Positions 1-9,553 of a DNA stretch of 64,000 nt are shown in pieces (position 1 is the first letter of the stretch; every line of letters starts with the position of its first letter). The DNA lies in NCBI RefSeq assembly GCF_030693775.1, contig NZ_JAUXZY010000001.1, positions 62,001 to 126,000 of the forward strand, given 5' to 3'. This stretch comes from Polynucleobacter sp. (GTDB taxonomy: Bacteria; Pseudomonadota; Gammaproteobacteria; Burkholderiales; Burkholderiaceae). The translations under genes were made by a program, and so were the position numbers. The notes beneath the pieces are model-generated. The model searched no databases, had not been told where the DNA came from, and saw only the letters and a list, made by a program, of their open reading frames with translations.

Positions 1-728
1 ACCGTACAGAATTCCCCGCCATCAATATGGGTCAGGCCTTTGCTCTGAAGGCGCTGCCTAGCCAGTTGGTAGAGGTTGGCCCAATACTTGCCCGGCTTGC
101 CATCGACTGCCATAAATGCCTCAGCGGGCACTGGTAGGCCATGGTTTTGGCCAAAATCATGAAACGCAGAACGCACCTCCTCACCCACCTCAAACGCCTT
201 GGGGCCAATCGCCGGACCAAGCCAGGCAAGGTATTGGGTCGCATTACCGAGCCCTGTTTTTGCCTGCATTGCAACTACGGTATTTTCGAGAACGCCCCCC
301 AATAAACCCCGCCAACCGGCATGGGCGACGCCAATCACCTCACCATCCGGACTGCTGATCAAGACCGGTAAGCAATCAGCAGCCATCACTGTTAGAACGG
401 TATTGGACTTGGTGGTCACCGCCGCATCGGCCTCAATGACCTCTTCGGTTGGAGCCAAATCGGCGTCCCAAACCCGAGTGCCATGGACCTGCTTCAGCCA
501 TACCGGCTCGGCTGGGAGCAAAGCCCGCACACGAGCGCGATTTTCGCTCACGGCCAGGGGCTCATCGTTGACGTAGCGGCCTAAGTTGAGGCTATCAAAG
601 GGTGCCTTGCTAACGCCTCCAGCTCGGGTCGTACAAAAGGCTCCAATCTGAGGTGAAGCGGGCCAATTCGGAATAAGTAGCCGAAGCCCGTCCATGGTTT
701 GAAATTGACTGCCGTGCTCACTCATCAT
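1..728 (-). CDS. pgeF: PgeF/YfiH family protein (peptidoglycan editing factor, multicopper-type oxidoreductase fold), 3' end missing
   Basis: The reverse strand encodes about 242 residues before the window edge cuts the C-terminus. Visible family motifs are TTRAGGVS near residue 33, LKQVHG near residue 79, the zinc-site segment ADCLPVL near residue 118, VAHAGWRG near residue 135 and LGPAIGP near residue 170. These Cys/His residues are the metal ligands of the YfiH family. In E. coli the family removes mis-incorporated L-Ser from muropeptides; related proteins have been reported to act on purine nucleosides. The start at 728 follows AGAGG at a 9-base spacing, and a second ATG lies directly after it. 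It overlaps the end of rluD by 11 bases, so the two genes are probably co-transcribed. The family is clear; the substrate is taken from the family. Confidence 0.9.
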   Translation of the reverse strand, partial: MMSEHGSQFQTMDGLRLLIPNWPASPQIGAFCTTRAGGVSKAPFDSLNLGRYVNDEPLAVSENRARVRALLPAEPVWLKQVHGTRVWDADLAPTEEVIEADAAVTTKSNTVLTVMAADCLPVLISSPDGEVIGVAHAGWRGLLGGVLENTVVAMQAKTGLGNATQYLAWLGPAIGPKAFEVGEEVRSAFHDFGQNHGLPVPAEAFMAVDGKPGKYWANLYQLARQRLQSKGLTHIDGGEFCT

Positions 729-1764
729 GCTGGGGCACCTCTAACTTAGGCTCATCCGGCAAATCCGCAGTAGTCATCCCGACGACTGGCAATAGCGCCA
801 TGAGATCGTCTGGCGGCAGACGGTACCACTGGATGACTTGATTGCTTCCCGGATGAATCAGGCTTAAAGCATAGGCATGCAATGCTTGTCTATGCAAGGG
901 CAAGTCTTTGGCCACATTCGGCGCTTTCTTACGATAGACCGGATCGCCCAAGAGGGGAAATCCCAATGACTCTAAATGCACCCGAATTTGATGGGTACGC
1001 CCTGTTTCCAGGCGGCACTCCAAAAGCGATACGGGCGCTTGTGCAAAGTGGCCATTAGCCAATCGACGGTAGAGCGTAATTGCAGGCTTACCTTGAATCG
1101 AGTGGACGGCCATTTTGAGCCGGTCGCGTTGATCACGCGCCACCATGGCTTGTATTTTTCCCTGCGCTGCGGGCGTTCCCCATACCCAAGCTAAATAGCG
1201 GCGTCCCACTGTGCGCTCTTGTAACTGGCGTACCAATGCTGTTTGCGCCAGATCGGTCCGCGCCACCACCATCAGGCCCGATGTCTCTTTATCGAGGCGA
1301 TGCACAATACCGGCACGCGGCAACTGCGCGAGCTCCGGGTAACGAAATAGCAAACCGTTTAGCAATGTTCCCGACCAATTGCCCGCAGCAGGATGAACCA
1401 CTAAGCCTGCGGGTTTATTAATCACAATCAGACTAGCATCTTCGTGCACCACATCAAGGGGAATATCCTCCGCCTGAAACGCAAATTGCTCAGGCATTTC
1501 TTGGGGATAGACTTTGACGCTCTCGCCGCCCCGCAAAAGGTAACGGGCTCGCGTGACCTTGCCGTCTACGGTCACCGCCCCTGCCTCAACCCAGGTTTTT
1601 AAGCGATTTCGGGAATAATCAGGCAAAGCACCTGCCAAAACCTTATCTAGACGCTCGCCAGATGCCTCCCACGGAATTTCTAGGGCAATGAAATCCTCTT
1701 CATCGATATAATCAATTGGATTCGAATCAGGAGTTTTCGGCAATGCCACGCTTGAAGTACCCAT
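718..1764 (-). CDS. rluD: 23S rRNA pseudouridine synthase RluD
   Basis: This 348-residue protein converts uridines in helix 69 of 23S rRNA to pseudouridine. An S4-like RNA-binding segment ([20 protein letters not shown], residues about 37-56) precedes the catalytic domain, which carries the RluA-family active-site motif HRLDKETSG (Asp is the nucleophile) near residue 156 and the RTHQIRVHL motif near residue 257. The length is slightly above the usual 325 because of a C-terminal tail. It is divergent from bamD, and the two 5' ends overlap: the rluD start at 1764 lies inside bamD, whose ribosome site is antisense to the first rluD codons. pgeF follows with an 11-base overlap. Confidence 0.95.
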   Translation of the reverse strand: MGTSSVALPKTPDSNPIDYIDEEDFIALEIPWEASGERLDKVLAGALPDYSRNRLKTWVEAGAVTVDGKVTRARYLLRGGESVKVYPQEMPEQFAFQAEDIPLDVVHEDASLIVINKPAGLVVHPAAGNWSGTLLNGLLFRYPELAQLPRAGIVHRLDKETSGLMVVARTDLAQTALVRQLQERTVGRRYLAWVWGTPAAQGKIQAMVARDQRDRLKMAVHSIQGKPAITLYRRLANGHFAQAPVSLLECRLETGRTHQIRVHLESLGFPLLGDPVYRKKAPNVAKDLPLHRQALHAYALSLIHPGSNQVIQWYRLPPDDLMALLPVVGMTTADLPDEPKLEVPQHDE

Positions 1765-2636
1765 ATGTAGTTATAGCCGACAGTGTAAGGCCTACCAAGG
1801 TAAGCCCAAATGCTTTGCCATTCACGTCCCGCATCAGCTCCTTGCTGCTCGGCCTTGCTCTGCTTGCCACCTTATTAATCAGTGGCTGTGCTAGCGATGG
1901 CAATAAAGATGAGACCGATGGTTGGTCTGAGACCAAGCTCTACAGTGAGGCTACGGAAAAACTCAAAGACAATGATTTTGCAAAATGCGGAAGCTACTTT
2001 GAAAAACTCGAGGCTCGATTCCCGTTTGGCCCTTATTCGCAGCAAGCCCAAATCAATGCCGCCTATTGTTACTGGAAGGCGAGCGAACAAGCTCAAGCCT
2101 TAGTAGCGGTTGATCGCTTCATCAAGCTCCACCAAGGCAGTCCAAATCTTGATTACGCTTTCTACCTTAAAGGCTTAATTACCTTTAACGATGATCTGGG
2201 ATTTTTAGGTAAGTTCACTGGTCAAGATTTAAGCGAGCGCGATCCCAAGGCAGCCCGTGAAGCATTCGAGGCATTTAAGGTAGTGGTGGATCGCTTTCCA
2301 AACAGTAAATACGCACCCGATGCGCTGGACCGGATGCGCTACATCGTCAACTCCTTGGCTGAGGCTGATGTCATCGTTGCGCGCTACTACTTTCAGCGCG
2401 GCGCCTACCTTGCTGCAGCAAACCGCGCGCAGCTCGTACTCAAAGACTATGACCGTGCACCCGCAGTGGAAGAGGCGCTTTACATTCTGATTAAGTCATA
2501 CGAGCGCTTAGGCATGACCGATTTAAGTACCGATGGTATTCGGGTGTTTAAGCTCAACTTTCCCGATAGCCAAATGCTCGTTACCGGACAGCGTGCCAAA
2601 AAAGAGCGCTCGTGGTGGCAAATCTGGAATAAATAA
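1743..2636 (+). CDS. bamD: Outer membrane assembly lipoprotein BamD
   Basis: BamD is the essential lipoprotein of the BAM complex that inserts beta-barrel proteins into the outer membrane. The sequence has a hydrophobic signal segment ending in the lipobox LISGC (lipidated Cys at about residue 49) and then TPR-like helices typical of BamD, including [11 protein letters not shown] and [10 protein letters not shown]. The ATG at 1743 is chosen because AGGAG lies at 1729-1733 with a 9-base spacing. This gives an unusually long stretch before the signal core. A TTG at 1815 would give a more conventional signal peptide but has no well-spaced ribosome site. The total of 297 residues is close to family length once the leader is removed. 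Confidence 0.92.
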   Translation: MPRLKYPYVVIADSVRPTKVSPNALPFTSRISSLLLGLALLATLLISGCASDGNKDETDGWSETKLYSEATEKLKDNDFAKCGSYFEKLEARFPFGPYSQQAQINAAYCYWKASEQAQALVAVDRFIKLHQGSPNLDYAFYLKGLITFNDDLGFLGKFTGQDLSERDPKAAREAFEAFKVVVDRFPNSKYAPDALDRMRYIVNSLAEADVIVARYYFQRGAYLAAANRAQLVLKDYDRAPAVEEALYILIKSYERLGMTDLSTDGIRVFKLNFPDSQMLVTGQRAKKERSWWQIWNK

Positions 2637-2651
2637 CCTCAGTTATTCCCT

Positions 2652-3752
2652 TTAGGATTTGCGAATTAATTCGACTGGCACTCGCGGCGCTAGTGCGCAA
2701 ATGAGTTCATAACCAATCGTGCCGGCAGCGGCAGCAACGGTGTCTGCAGAAACCATCTGCCCCCATAGCTCCACCTTACTTCCGATCTGTGCATCCGGCG
2801 CATTGCGTAAATCGATCGTAATCATGTCCATGGATACGCGACCGGCAATCGGACAAATCGCCCCAGCGCTGCCGGACTCAACCCATACCGGAGTACCGTC
2901 CGGCGCCTGGCGTGGATAACCATCCGCATAACCACAGGCAATCACGCCAATCCGCATTGCTTCAGGCGCAGTGAACCGACCGCCATAGCCGACATGCTCA
3001 CCAGCGGCTAAATGCTGGATATCAATGATTTCACTGGTTAGGGACATCACCGGCTGAAGGTGTGCATGTTCAATATCCGCATGGATACCAGTCGGTGAAA
3101 GTCCGTACAGCATGATTCCAGGGCGCACCCAGTCACCGAGGGCGGTACGATGCCACAGAATGGCAGCGGAATTTGCCAGGCAAGTCTGGCCAGCCAGACC
3201 ATCAGTGACTGTCGTAAAGCAATCCATTTGTTCGCCTACCGTTGGCTTCTGATCGATCGCATCGGCATTGGCAAAGTGGGTCATGTGGTGCACCTGATGC
3301 CCTAATGAATGGAGCCGGTGGTACATATCCCGATAAGTCGTAGGGGAAAAGCCCAGTCGGTTCATTCCCGAGTTGAGCTTGAGAAAAACCTGAAACGTAT
3401 GACTAGATTGCTGGGCCAGGCGCTCAAGCAGTCCCACCTGTTCCTGACAATGGACCACCAAATCACAGTCCAGTGACACTGCTTCTGCGAGCTCTTCAGC
3501 CTCAAATAAGCCCTCGAGCAATAGGATGCGGCCCTGCCAGCCTTGATTCCGCAGCCACTTCGCGTCCCGCAGATCAAGTAACGCAAATCCATTGGTCTGG
3601 CTTAAGCCTTCTAAGATGGACTCTAGGCGATGACCATACGCAGCGGCTTTGACAACCGACCAAATTTGCGCCCCTGGAGCGAGTGCACGCACGCGAGCCA
3701 AATTATGGCGAAAGGCCTCAATGTGAATGGATGCCAAAATAGGCCGATTCAT
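2652..3752 (-). CDS. alr: Alanine racemase
   Basis: This PLP-dependent enzyme interconverts L- and D-alanine for peptidoglycan synthesis. The PLP lysine sits in SVVKAAAYGH (about residue 35), close to the family pattern VKANAYGHG, and the second catalytic residue, Tyr, sits in GYGGRF (about residue 260). The terminal RVSMDMITIDL and YGYELICAL-like region match the C-terminal beta domain. The start at 3752 is preferred over an upstream ATG at 3770 because GAAAGGGG lies just before it. The gene is convergent with bamD, 15 bases apart, and divergent from lplT. Confidence 0.95.
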   Translation of the reverse strand: MNRPILASIHIEAFRHNLARVRALAPGAQIWSVVKAAAYGHRLESILEGLSQTNGFALLDLRDAKWLRNQGWQGRILLLEGLFEAEELAEAVSLDCDLVVHCQEQVGLLERLAQQSSHTFQVFLKLNSGMNRLGFSPTTYRDMYHRLHSLGHQVHHMTHFANADAIDQKPTVGEQMDCFTTVTDGLAGQTCLANSAAILWHRTALGDWVRPGIMLYGLSPTGIHADIEHAHLQPVMSLTSEIIDIQHLAAGEHVGYGGRFTAPEAMRIGVIACGYADGYPRQAPDGTPVWVESGSAGAICPIAGRVSMDMITIDLRNAPDAQIGSKVELWGQMVSADTVAAAAGTIGYELICALAPRVPVELIRKS

Positions 3753-3802
3753 ATCTGAAACCCCTTTCATGTTTTAATGCTGTAAATGACTCGATTGTAC
3801 GA

Positions 3803-5122
3803 ATGAACCGTAGTTTTTACACCATTATGGCGGCGCAATTTTTTTCGTCGCTGGCTGATAACGCACTCCTCATTGCGGCTATTGCACTCCTAATCCAGCT
3901 GGACGCTCCGGACTGGATGACCCCTTTGCTCAAGCTTTTCTTTGTCTTGTCTTATGTCCTTCTGGCCGCCTTTGTGGGTGCGTTTGCAGACTCTAGGCCC
4001 AAGGGTAATGTGATGTTCATCACCAACACGATTAAGTTTGTAGGCTGTGCGGTCATGTTGTTCGGCAGCCACCCCCTGCTATCGTATGCCATTGTCGGCC
4101 TTGGTGCTGCTGCCTATTCGCCCGCCAAATACGGCATTCTCACCGAACTGCTCCCCCCGGAACGCTTGGTAGCGGCCAATGGCTGGATTGAGGGCCTAAC
4201 TGTCGGCTCCATTATTTTGGGCACGGTTTTGGGCGGAGTCCTCATTAGCGTCGGCGTCTCATCGCGCTTACTCGGGTTTGATCTGCCGATGATTGAAACG
4301 GGCATCGATACACCGGCCGAAGCCGCTATTTTGGTCATTATGATGATTTACATCATCGCCGCACTCATTAACCTCAAAATTCCTGATACCGGTGCTCGCT
4401 ACGTCGCCCAAAAAACAAACCTAATCGATTTGATTGTGGATTTTGCCCATTGCTTTAAAACCCTATGGAATGACCGTTTGGGTCAGATCTCCTTGGCCGT
4501 AACCACGCTCTTTTGGGGTGCTGGCGCCACCTTGCAATTTATCGTGCTCAAGTGGGCTGAAGTCGCGCTCAATATGAGTCTTTCCCAGGGGGCTATTTTG
4601 CAGGCCATCTCTGCAGTAGGCGTGGCCGGAGGCGCAGTCTGGGCTGCCAGCCGCATTCCCCTAAAGCAATCCTTGAAGGTATTGCCCTATGGCGTTGTGA
4701 TGGGCCTTGTGGTTTGCGTCATGGCCATCTATCACATCGATATGATTCCGCCGATTGTGCTCATCGAGTTTGACAAAATGAAACTCACGCTCAATCTGAT
4801 TCCGCCGTATGTGCTGCTGATCTTAGTCGGCTGGCTTGCAGGCTACTTCGTCGTGCCAATGAACGCCCTCTTGCAACATCGTGGCCACGTATTGCTCTCC
4901 GCAGGCCATTCCATTGCGGTACAAAACTTCAATGAAAATCTGTCTGTCCTCAGCATGCTGCTGCTCTACGCCTTACTCATCTGGCTTGATGTGCCAATTG
5001 CCTTTGTCATCACTGGCTTTGGTTTGTCGGTCAGCATCATCATGATCCTCATCATGCGCCGGCATGCTCGCAACCAAGCGGAGTATGACTCCCTGCACCT
5101 GATCGGCGAAAGCAAACACTAA
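3803..5122 (+). CDS. lplT: Lysophospholipid transporter LplT (MFS)
   Basis: This is a 439-residue membrane protein with about 12 hydrophobic segments. It opens with the characteristic segment AAQFFSSLADNALLIAAIAL and contains the PAKYGILTELLP and ANGWIEGLTVG motifs of LplT. The family flips lysophospholipids such as 2-acyl-glycerophosphoethanolamine across the inner membrane so that they can be re-acylated. No acyltransferase/acyl-ACP synthetase (Aas) gene is adjacent here, unlike in enterobacteria. The gene is divergent from alr with a gap of about 50 bases. No clear ribosome site was seen. Confidence 0.88.
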   Translation: MNRSFYTIMAAQFFSSLADNALLIAAIALLIQLDAPDWMTPLLKLFFVLSYVLLAAFVGAFADSRPKGNVMFITNTIKFVGCAVMLFGSHPLLSYAIVGLGAAAYSPAKYGILTELLPPERLVAANGWIEGLTVGSIILGTVLGGVLISVGVSSRLLGFDLPMIETGIDTPAEAAILVIMMIYIIAALINLKIPDTGARYVAQKTNLIDLIVDFAHCFKTLWNDRLGQISLAVTTLFWGAGATLQFIVLKWAEVALNMSLSQGAILQAISAVGVAGGAVWAASRIPLKQSLKVLPYGVVMGLVVCVMAIYHIDMIPPIVLIEFDKMKLTLNLIPPYVLLILVGWLAGYFVVPMNALLQHRGHVLLSAGHSIAVQNFNENLSVLSMLLLYALLIWLDVPIAFVITGFGLSVSIIMILIMRRHARNQAEYDSLHLIGESKH

Positions 5123-5145
5123 GAATCAGTTTATAAGTTTGGTGT

Positions 5146-5706
5146 TTAAAGACTTTGCAATACCGAGCGGGCAAGTAGTAAATCTTCCCAAAGTAAAGCC
5201 TTCTCTTGTGGCTTTGCTAAGACTTGTGCCAATTCCAGCGTTGCAATCAAAGGTACCTCTGTTTCGCCGTGCATCAGGGAATGGATAGCACCACGCAACT
5301 CAGTTAAGGGGGCATTTTCCCCCGTTAAGCGCTGCGCACTGGCCGCGCCAAATGCAATTGCTACCAGCGGTACTGTGCTTGATTCGATCAGCGCATCGAT
5401 GCTCGCCTTTTGGTCTTGCCAGGCCCAAGCGTCATTCGGCAAGCCCAGCGCCCGCACGATGTTTTGAAACAAAGTGAGGGCATCCCCTTGGGGTTTGGTG
5501 CCAATAAAAATCCAGCGGCCGCTAATCTCAGCTGAATGCGCCGATGGGTTTGCTGTGAGTTCAGGAGATGCTTGGGTATTGCTTTGAGGCACTGCTGAGG
5601 TACTCAGGGTAGCGCTGAGGCCGGAGCGATCCACCCACTCTGTAATGCCCATTTCCCTCAAAAAGGAAGAGCGCATGCTTGCGTTATTGGATGGAGCGGG
5701 ATTCAT
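5146..5706 (-). CDS. HolD-like protein, candidate DNA polymerase III psi subunit
   Basis: The 186-residue product begins with the motif LREMGITEWVDR (residues 17-28), which resembles the start of E. coli HolD (LQQLGITQW). A low-complexity Ser/Thr linker follows, then a WIFIGTKPQGDAL beta/loop segment, and a C-terminal PLTELRG...KALLWEDLL region like the HolD tail (LTDLRANPTARAALWQQI). The start overlaps the rimI stop as ATGA, so translation is coupled. In E. coli holD also neighbours rimI, which supports the assignment. In related betaproteobacteria a uracil-DNA glycosylase-like gene can sit here and shares a similar N-terminal motif, but this protein is too short and shows no glycosylase motif. 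Psi binds chi and the clamp loader; that role is inferred. Confidence 0.5.
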   Translation of the reverse strand: MNPAPSNNASMRSSFLREMGITEWVDRSGLSATLSTSAVPQSNTQASPELTANPSAHSAEISGRWIFIGTKPQGDALTLFQNIVRALGLPNDAWAWQDQKASIDALIESSTVPLVAIAFGAASAQRLTGENAPLTELRGAIHSLMHGETEVPLIATLELAQVLAKPQEKALLWEDLLLARSVLQSL

Positions 5707-6230
5707 GGCGCCTCAAGGGTAATCGATTTTGCCATGACGCCGGCATCTTCACGCTTCCCCGTCACTTCATCAGCCGGGTAATATGCCCTCCGCACGCCAA
5801 TGATGTCGTAGCCCATGTGCTCATACAATTTCACCGCAGGAATATTGGAGGGGCGCACCTCGAGAATAATGCGACTCATTTTTTGCCGCATCGCAATGCC
5901 CTCAATGGCTTGCATCACACGGCTGCCAATGCCATTGCGTCGCAATGCAGGATCGATGGTGATGTTGAGTAAATGCAATTCGTCAACAGCCGGATACAAA
6001 ATGCAATAGCCCCACAATTCAGGTAAATGACTTGCTAACTTTGTATTGGGTGTCATCTCTGGCCGAATGCAATAGGCCCAATGCCCTGCAGTCAGCGAAT
6101 CCAAAAAATTACCTTGTGTCCACGGATGGCTATGCGATATTGCCTCCAAAGCCATAACTGCGCGCATATCCGATGGCTGCATCGGCATGAAGGTTAACTG
6201 GGCATCCTGGGTAGTCGTCATTTGAGGCAT
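5703..6230 (-). CDS. rimI: Ribosomal protein S18-alanine N-acetyltransferase RimI
   Basis: This 175-residue GNAT-fold enzyme acetylates the N-terminal alanine of ribosomal protein S18. The acetyl-CoA pyrophosphate loop RRNGIGSRVMQAI lies near residue 100, and the segments HSHPWTQGNF (N-terminal) and LEVRPSNIPAVKLYEHMGY (C-terminal) are characteristic of RimI. It lies between tsaB and the HolD-like gene; its stop overlaps the start of the latter. A second in-frame ATG at 6221 is possible, and neither start has a strong ribosome site. The tsaB-rimI order is common in proteobacteria. Confidence 0.93.
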   Translation of the reverse strand: MPQMTTTQDAQLTFMPMQPSDMRAVMALEAISHSHPWTQGNFLDSLTAGHWAYCIRPEMTPNTKLASHLPELWGYCILYPAVDELHLLNITIDPALRRNGIGSRVMQAIEGIAMRQKMSRIILEVRPSNIPAVKLYEHMGYDIIGVRRAYYPADEVTGKREDAGVMAKSITLEAP

Positions 6231-6267
6231 TAATTAAAAAGATTGCTGCAATCCAAAATAGAAGCTT

Positions 6268-7008
6268 CTATTTTGCACCACGTTCAGCGCTGGTTAACGC
6301 TACTTTATTGCGAACATACAAGGGCTCCAATTGATCTACGGCAATGAGCCGCCCTTTAGCCAACATCGCCTTTGCGCAGCGTAATACGCCGCTCGCACTC
6401 ACCCCAAGAGATCCATCCAGCTGACTGGATGGCAAATACTCCTCAAAATGACTGGAGTATTGCGTGACGGCGCTGCCAAATACGCATTCGCTTATGCCGA
6501 TTTGGACATCTTCTGGCCTACTCAGCTGAATATCGCCCGTGCGCTCTGGCAACACCGTATTGCCGCCACTCGCTTGTGCAGCTTTCATTACGCTGTAATT
6601 GGCCCAATACACTTCACCCATGCGGGCATCAATCGCCACCGTGAATTGATGTTTGCTAACATCCATTGCCTGTATCCAGGGGTGATCGATTGCACTGGCA
6701 GCGATGGCATCTAGACTTGCAACCGGTGCTACTGGTAAATGGCTAGCAAGGGCTAAGCCTTGCGCTACTGCAACCGCTAAGCGCACTCCGGTAAAGGCGC
6801 CTGGGCCAATACCCACGGCAATCGCTCCCAAGTCCCGTAAGGTAATTCCTTCTTGCTGCAGTAATTCTGTAATCCATGGCAAGAGATGCTGGCTGGCTCC
6901 TGGTCCCAGTAATTCATGGCGTAGCACCACGCCCTCAGCCGACGGATCAAGTGAGAGCGCAACCGAACACCAAGCCGATGAAGTGTCGATCGCTAGTATG
7001 GGTTTCAA
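6268..7008 (-). CDS. tsaB: tRNA threonylcarbamoyladenosine biosynthesis protein TsaB
   Basis: TsaB is the non-catalytic partner of TsaD in making t6A37 on ANN-decoding tRNAs. The N-terminal segment ILAIDTSSAWCSVAL and the IAVGIGPGAFTGVRLAVAVAQGLA region match the ASKHA-fold family. A frame extension upstream to ATG 7068 would overlap the neighbouring epimerase gene by 50 bases. The TTG at 7008 is preferred: AAGG lies 8 bases before it and it starts right at the conserved LKPILAIDTS. That gives 246 residues, near family size. Genes in this block are transcribed leftward. Confidence 0.9.
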   Translation of the reverse strand: MKPILAIDTSSAWCSVALSLDPSAEGVVLRHELLGPGASQHLLPWITELLQQEGITLRDLGAIAVGIGPGAFTGVRLAVAVAQGLALASHLPVAPVASLDAIAASAIDHPWIQAMDVSKHQFTVAIDARMGEVYWANYSVMKAAQASGGNTVLPERTGDIQLSRPEDVQIGISECVFGSAVTQYSSHFEEYLPSSQLDGSLGVSASGVLRCAKAMLAKGRLIAVDQLEPLYVRNKVALTSAERGAK

Positions 7009-7018
7009 GAACAGTGCC

Positions 7019-7489
7019 TTAAGACGACAGTGCTTGAATGATGTCTGGCGGCGCTTGAACCAGCTCAATCAGAACACCCTCACCCCCGAATGGAAATTCA
7101 TCATTACCTTTGGGGTGGATAAAAATAATATCGTGGCCTGCAGCCCCTTTACGTATTCCACCAGGAGCAAAGCGCAGGCCTTTACTGCTGAGCCAGTCAT
7201 GGGCTATCTGTAAATTATCGACCCAAAGGCCAATGTGGTTCAGAGGCGTTTGATGTACTGCGGGTTTTTTAGCGATATCCACCGGCTGCATCAAATCCAC
7301 TTCAACCTCATACGCACCTTGACCGATGGCGCAGATGTCTTCATTGACGTTTTCGCGCTCCGATACATAAGTGTCTTTGAAGGTAAAGCCAAGCAAATCG
7401 ACCCACAAGGAACGCAAACGCACTTTATCTTCGCCACCAATAGCAATTTGCTGGATACCTAAAATACGAAATGGCCTTGCGTCACTCAT
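7019..7489 (-). CDS. mce: Methylmalonyl-CoA epimerase-like VOC protein
   Basis: This 156-residue VOC-fold protein probably racemises the (S)-methylmalonyl-CoA made by PccAB to the (R) form used by the mutase, given its place immediately downstream of pccA. The two beta-alpha-beta-beta-beta halves are visible: [11 protein letters not shown]...LLGF, then [10 protein letters not shown] and [10 protein letters not shown]. The His of LNHIG and the Glu of LIEL fit the metal ligands, but the first ligand, usually His in a HIGIAV-like start, is Gln here (QQIAIGG). The start at 7489 has AAAGGA upstream; an ATG at 7507 would overlap pccA. If the missing His abolishes epimerase activity, another VOC reaction is possible. 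Confidence 0.7.
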   Translation of the reverse strand: MSDARPFRILGIQQIAIGGEDKVRLRSLWVDLLGFTFKDTYVSERENVNEDICAIGQGAYEVEVDLMQPVDIAKKPAVHQTPLNHIGLWVDNLQIAHDWLSSKGLRFAPGGIRKGAAGHDIIFIHPKGNDEFPFGGEGVLIELVQAPPDIIQALSS

Positions 7490-7499
7490 CCTCTGTCCT

Positions 7500-9536
7500 T
7501 TACTCAAAACGAATAATGATTTGGTCCACCGCGAGGCTATCGCCCTCGTTGGCCAAGATTTCAGAAACGACGCCGTCCTGCAATGCCGAGAGGGTGTTTT
7601 CCATTTTCATGGCTTCTATCGAGGCGAGTTTCTGGCCTGCTGTAACACGATCGCCCTCCTTCACTAATAACTTAGTTAAAAGACCTGGCATCGGCGATAA
7701 GACCATTTTCGAGGTATCTGGCGGCAACTTGACTGGCATACGTGCCTGCATCTCGGCACCAAGCGGACTTAAGACGATGCATTCGTATTGGGCGCCATCG
7801 AGCACTAAATAGTAACGAATACCTCGGCGCTCGACTTGTGCCGATATGGACTGCGTACCGTTGATGGTGGCATTGAGGACAATTTGGCCTGGGCGCCATT
7901 CACTAGCAATGTCGTAGCGACTAATACCCTCTGCAGTTTCGACATAAACCGAGTAGACGCCATCTTTGTGCTCAACCCGCGTTGGTATGTTGATGGGATC
8001 ATTCATCGAACCCACCCGCTTGCCGGTTACCAATACAAATTGTTTGGCAATTTGCATCTCATGGCCTGGCAGCTGACCATCAATCACTTGAATGTATTCC
8101 AGGTAGCGTGTACGCATGAAAGTGGCGAGCGCAGCCAGGCGATTGGGATCGGCCGGCTGAACGGAATCCCGCTGAAATCCATTGGGGTACTCTTCTGGAA
8201 TAAAGCCAGTTGTGAAGTCGCCAGAAACAAAGCGCGGATGTTGCAAGAGCGCTGCCTGAAACGAAATATTTGAATGAATTCCGCGAATCACAAATTGATT
8301 GAGTGCGTGGCGCATTTTATGAATCGCATCCATCCGATCACGACCATGCACAATCAGCTTGGCAATCATCGAGTCATAGTACATTGGGATTTCTCCGCCC
8401 TCGTATACACCCGTATCAACACGTACGCCATTTTCTTCTGCTGGAGGACGGTATTTCACGAGGCGGCCAGTGGATGGTAAAAAGTTGCGGAAGGGATCGT
8501 CGGCATTAATCCGGCACTCCATGGACCAGCCATCGAGCTTGATCTGGTCTTGAGTAAAAGAGAGCTTTTCGCCAGCAGCAACCCGAATCATTTGCTCTAC
8601 TAAATCCAGTCCCGTAATCGATTCCGTCACGGGATGCTCCACTTGCAGGCGGGTATTCATCTCCAGAAAGTAAAAGGATTTATCTTTTCCAACGACAAAC
8701 TCGACCGTGCCGGCCGATTGGTAATTGACGGCGCGTGCCAAGGCAACGGCTTGCTCACCCATGGCTTTGCGGGTGGCTGGGTCAATAAAAGGCGATGGCG
8801 CTTCTTCAATCACTTTTTGGTGGCGGCGCTGAATCGAGCAGTCACGCTCCCAGAGATAGACGATATTGCCGTGGGCATCGCCGAGTATCTGAATCTCAAT
8901 GTGGCGCGGACCCTCGACAAACTTCTCAATAAATACGCGGTCATCGCCAAAGCTATTGAGGGCCTCGGTACGGCAGGCCGCAAAACCTTCAAACGCCTCT
9001 TGATCATTGTGCGCAACCCGCAGGCCCTTACCGCCGCCGCCAGCCGATGCTTTGATCATCACGGGATAGCCGATGTCCTTAGCAATGTTGACCGCGACGT
9101 CTGGACTATCAATCGCCTCGTTAAAGCCAGGAATAGTATTAACCTTTGCTTCCATCGCAAGTTTTTTAGAGGCAATCTTATCGCCCATGGCAGCAATCGC
9201 CCCAAACTTAGGCCCGATAAAGACAATGCCCTCTTCTTCGCAGCGCCGTGCAAATTGCTCGTTCTCGGATAAAAATCCATAGCCCGGATGCACTGCTTGA
9301 GCGCCAGTCTCTTTACAGGCCTGAATGATACGGTCCATCACCAAATAGGATTCGCGCGATGGCGCAGGCCCGATGCAGACTGCTTCATCGGCCAGCTGAA
9401 CGTGCCTTGCTTCGCGATCGGCTTCAGAAAAAACCGCAACGGTTTCAATGCCCATGCGTTTGGCCGTTTTAATCACGCGGCACGCAATCTCGCCACGATT
9501 GGCGATCAGTATCTTTTTAAATAAAGTGGTTTTCAT
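7500..9536 (-). CDS. pccA: Propionyl-CoA carboxylase alpha subunit (biotin carboxylase and biotin carrier)
   Basis: This subunit carboxylates its biotin with ATP and bicarbonate and carries it to PccB. The order is a biotin carboxylase domain starting [15 protein letters not shown], the ATP-grasp glycine-rich loop [10 protein letters not shown] near residue 165, a carboxylase C-terminal region, a PCC-type linker domain (residues about 490-590), and a biotinyl domain with the lysine in EAMKMEN close to the C-terminus. The length of about 678 residues fits PccA rather than the shorter AccC. The start at 9536 has AGG 9 bases upstream; the ATG at 9554 overlapping the pccB stop (TAATG) is the alternative and adds six residues. 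pccB precedes it in the operon. Confidence 0.93.
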   Translation of the reverse strand: MKTTLFKKILIANRGEIACRVIKTAKRMGIETVAVFSEADREARHVQLADEAVCIGPAPSRESYLVMDRIIQACKETGAQAVHPGYGFLSENEQFARRCEEEGIVFIGPKFGAIAAMGDKIASKKLAMEAKVNTIPGFNEAIDSPDVAVNIAKDIGYPVMIKASAGGGGKGLRVAHNDQEAFEGFAACRTEALNSFGDDRVFIEKFVEGPRHIEIQILGDAHGNIVYLWERDCSIQRRHQKVIEEAPSPFIDPATRKAMGEQAVALARAVNYQSAGTVEFVVGKDKSFYFLEMNTRLQVEHPVTESITGLDLVEQMIRVAAGEKLSFTQDQIKLDGWSMECRINADDPFRNFLPSTGRLVKYRPPAEENGVRVDTGVYEGGEIPMYYDSMIAKLIVHGRDRMDAIHKMRHALNQFVIRGIHSNISFQAALLQHPRFVSGDFTTGFIPEEYPNGFQRDSVQPADPNRLAALATFMRTRYLEYIQVIDGQLPGHEMQIAKQFVLVTGKRVGSMNDPINIPTRVEHKDGVYSVYVETAEGISRYDIASEWRPGQIVLNATINGTQSISAQVERRGIRYYLVLDGAQYECIVLSPLGAEMQARMPVKLPPDTSKMVLSPMPGLLTKLLVKEGDRVTAGQKLASIEAMKMENTLSALQDGVVSEILANEGDSLAVDQIIIRFE

Positions 9537-9553
9537 GTGATCATGCCTATCCA

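Noticed and set aside
199..576. A 125-residue open frame on the plus strand
   Set aside because: It is antisense to pgeF, whose motifs (HAGWRG, ADCLPVL) are clear on the other strand.
8634..9272. A 212-residue open frame on the plus strand
   Set aside because: It lies antisense inside pccA, has no ribosome site and no recognisable domain; it is explained by the codon pattern of the real gene.
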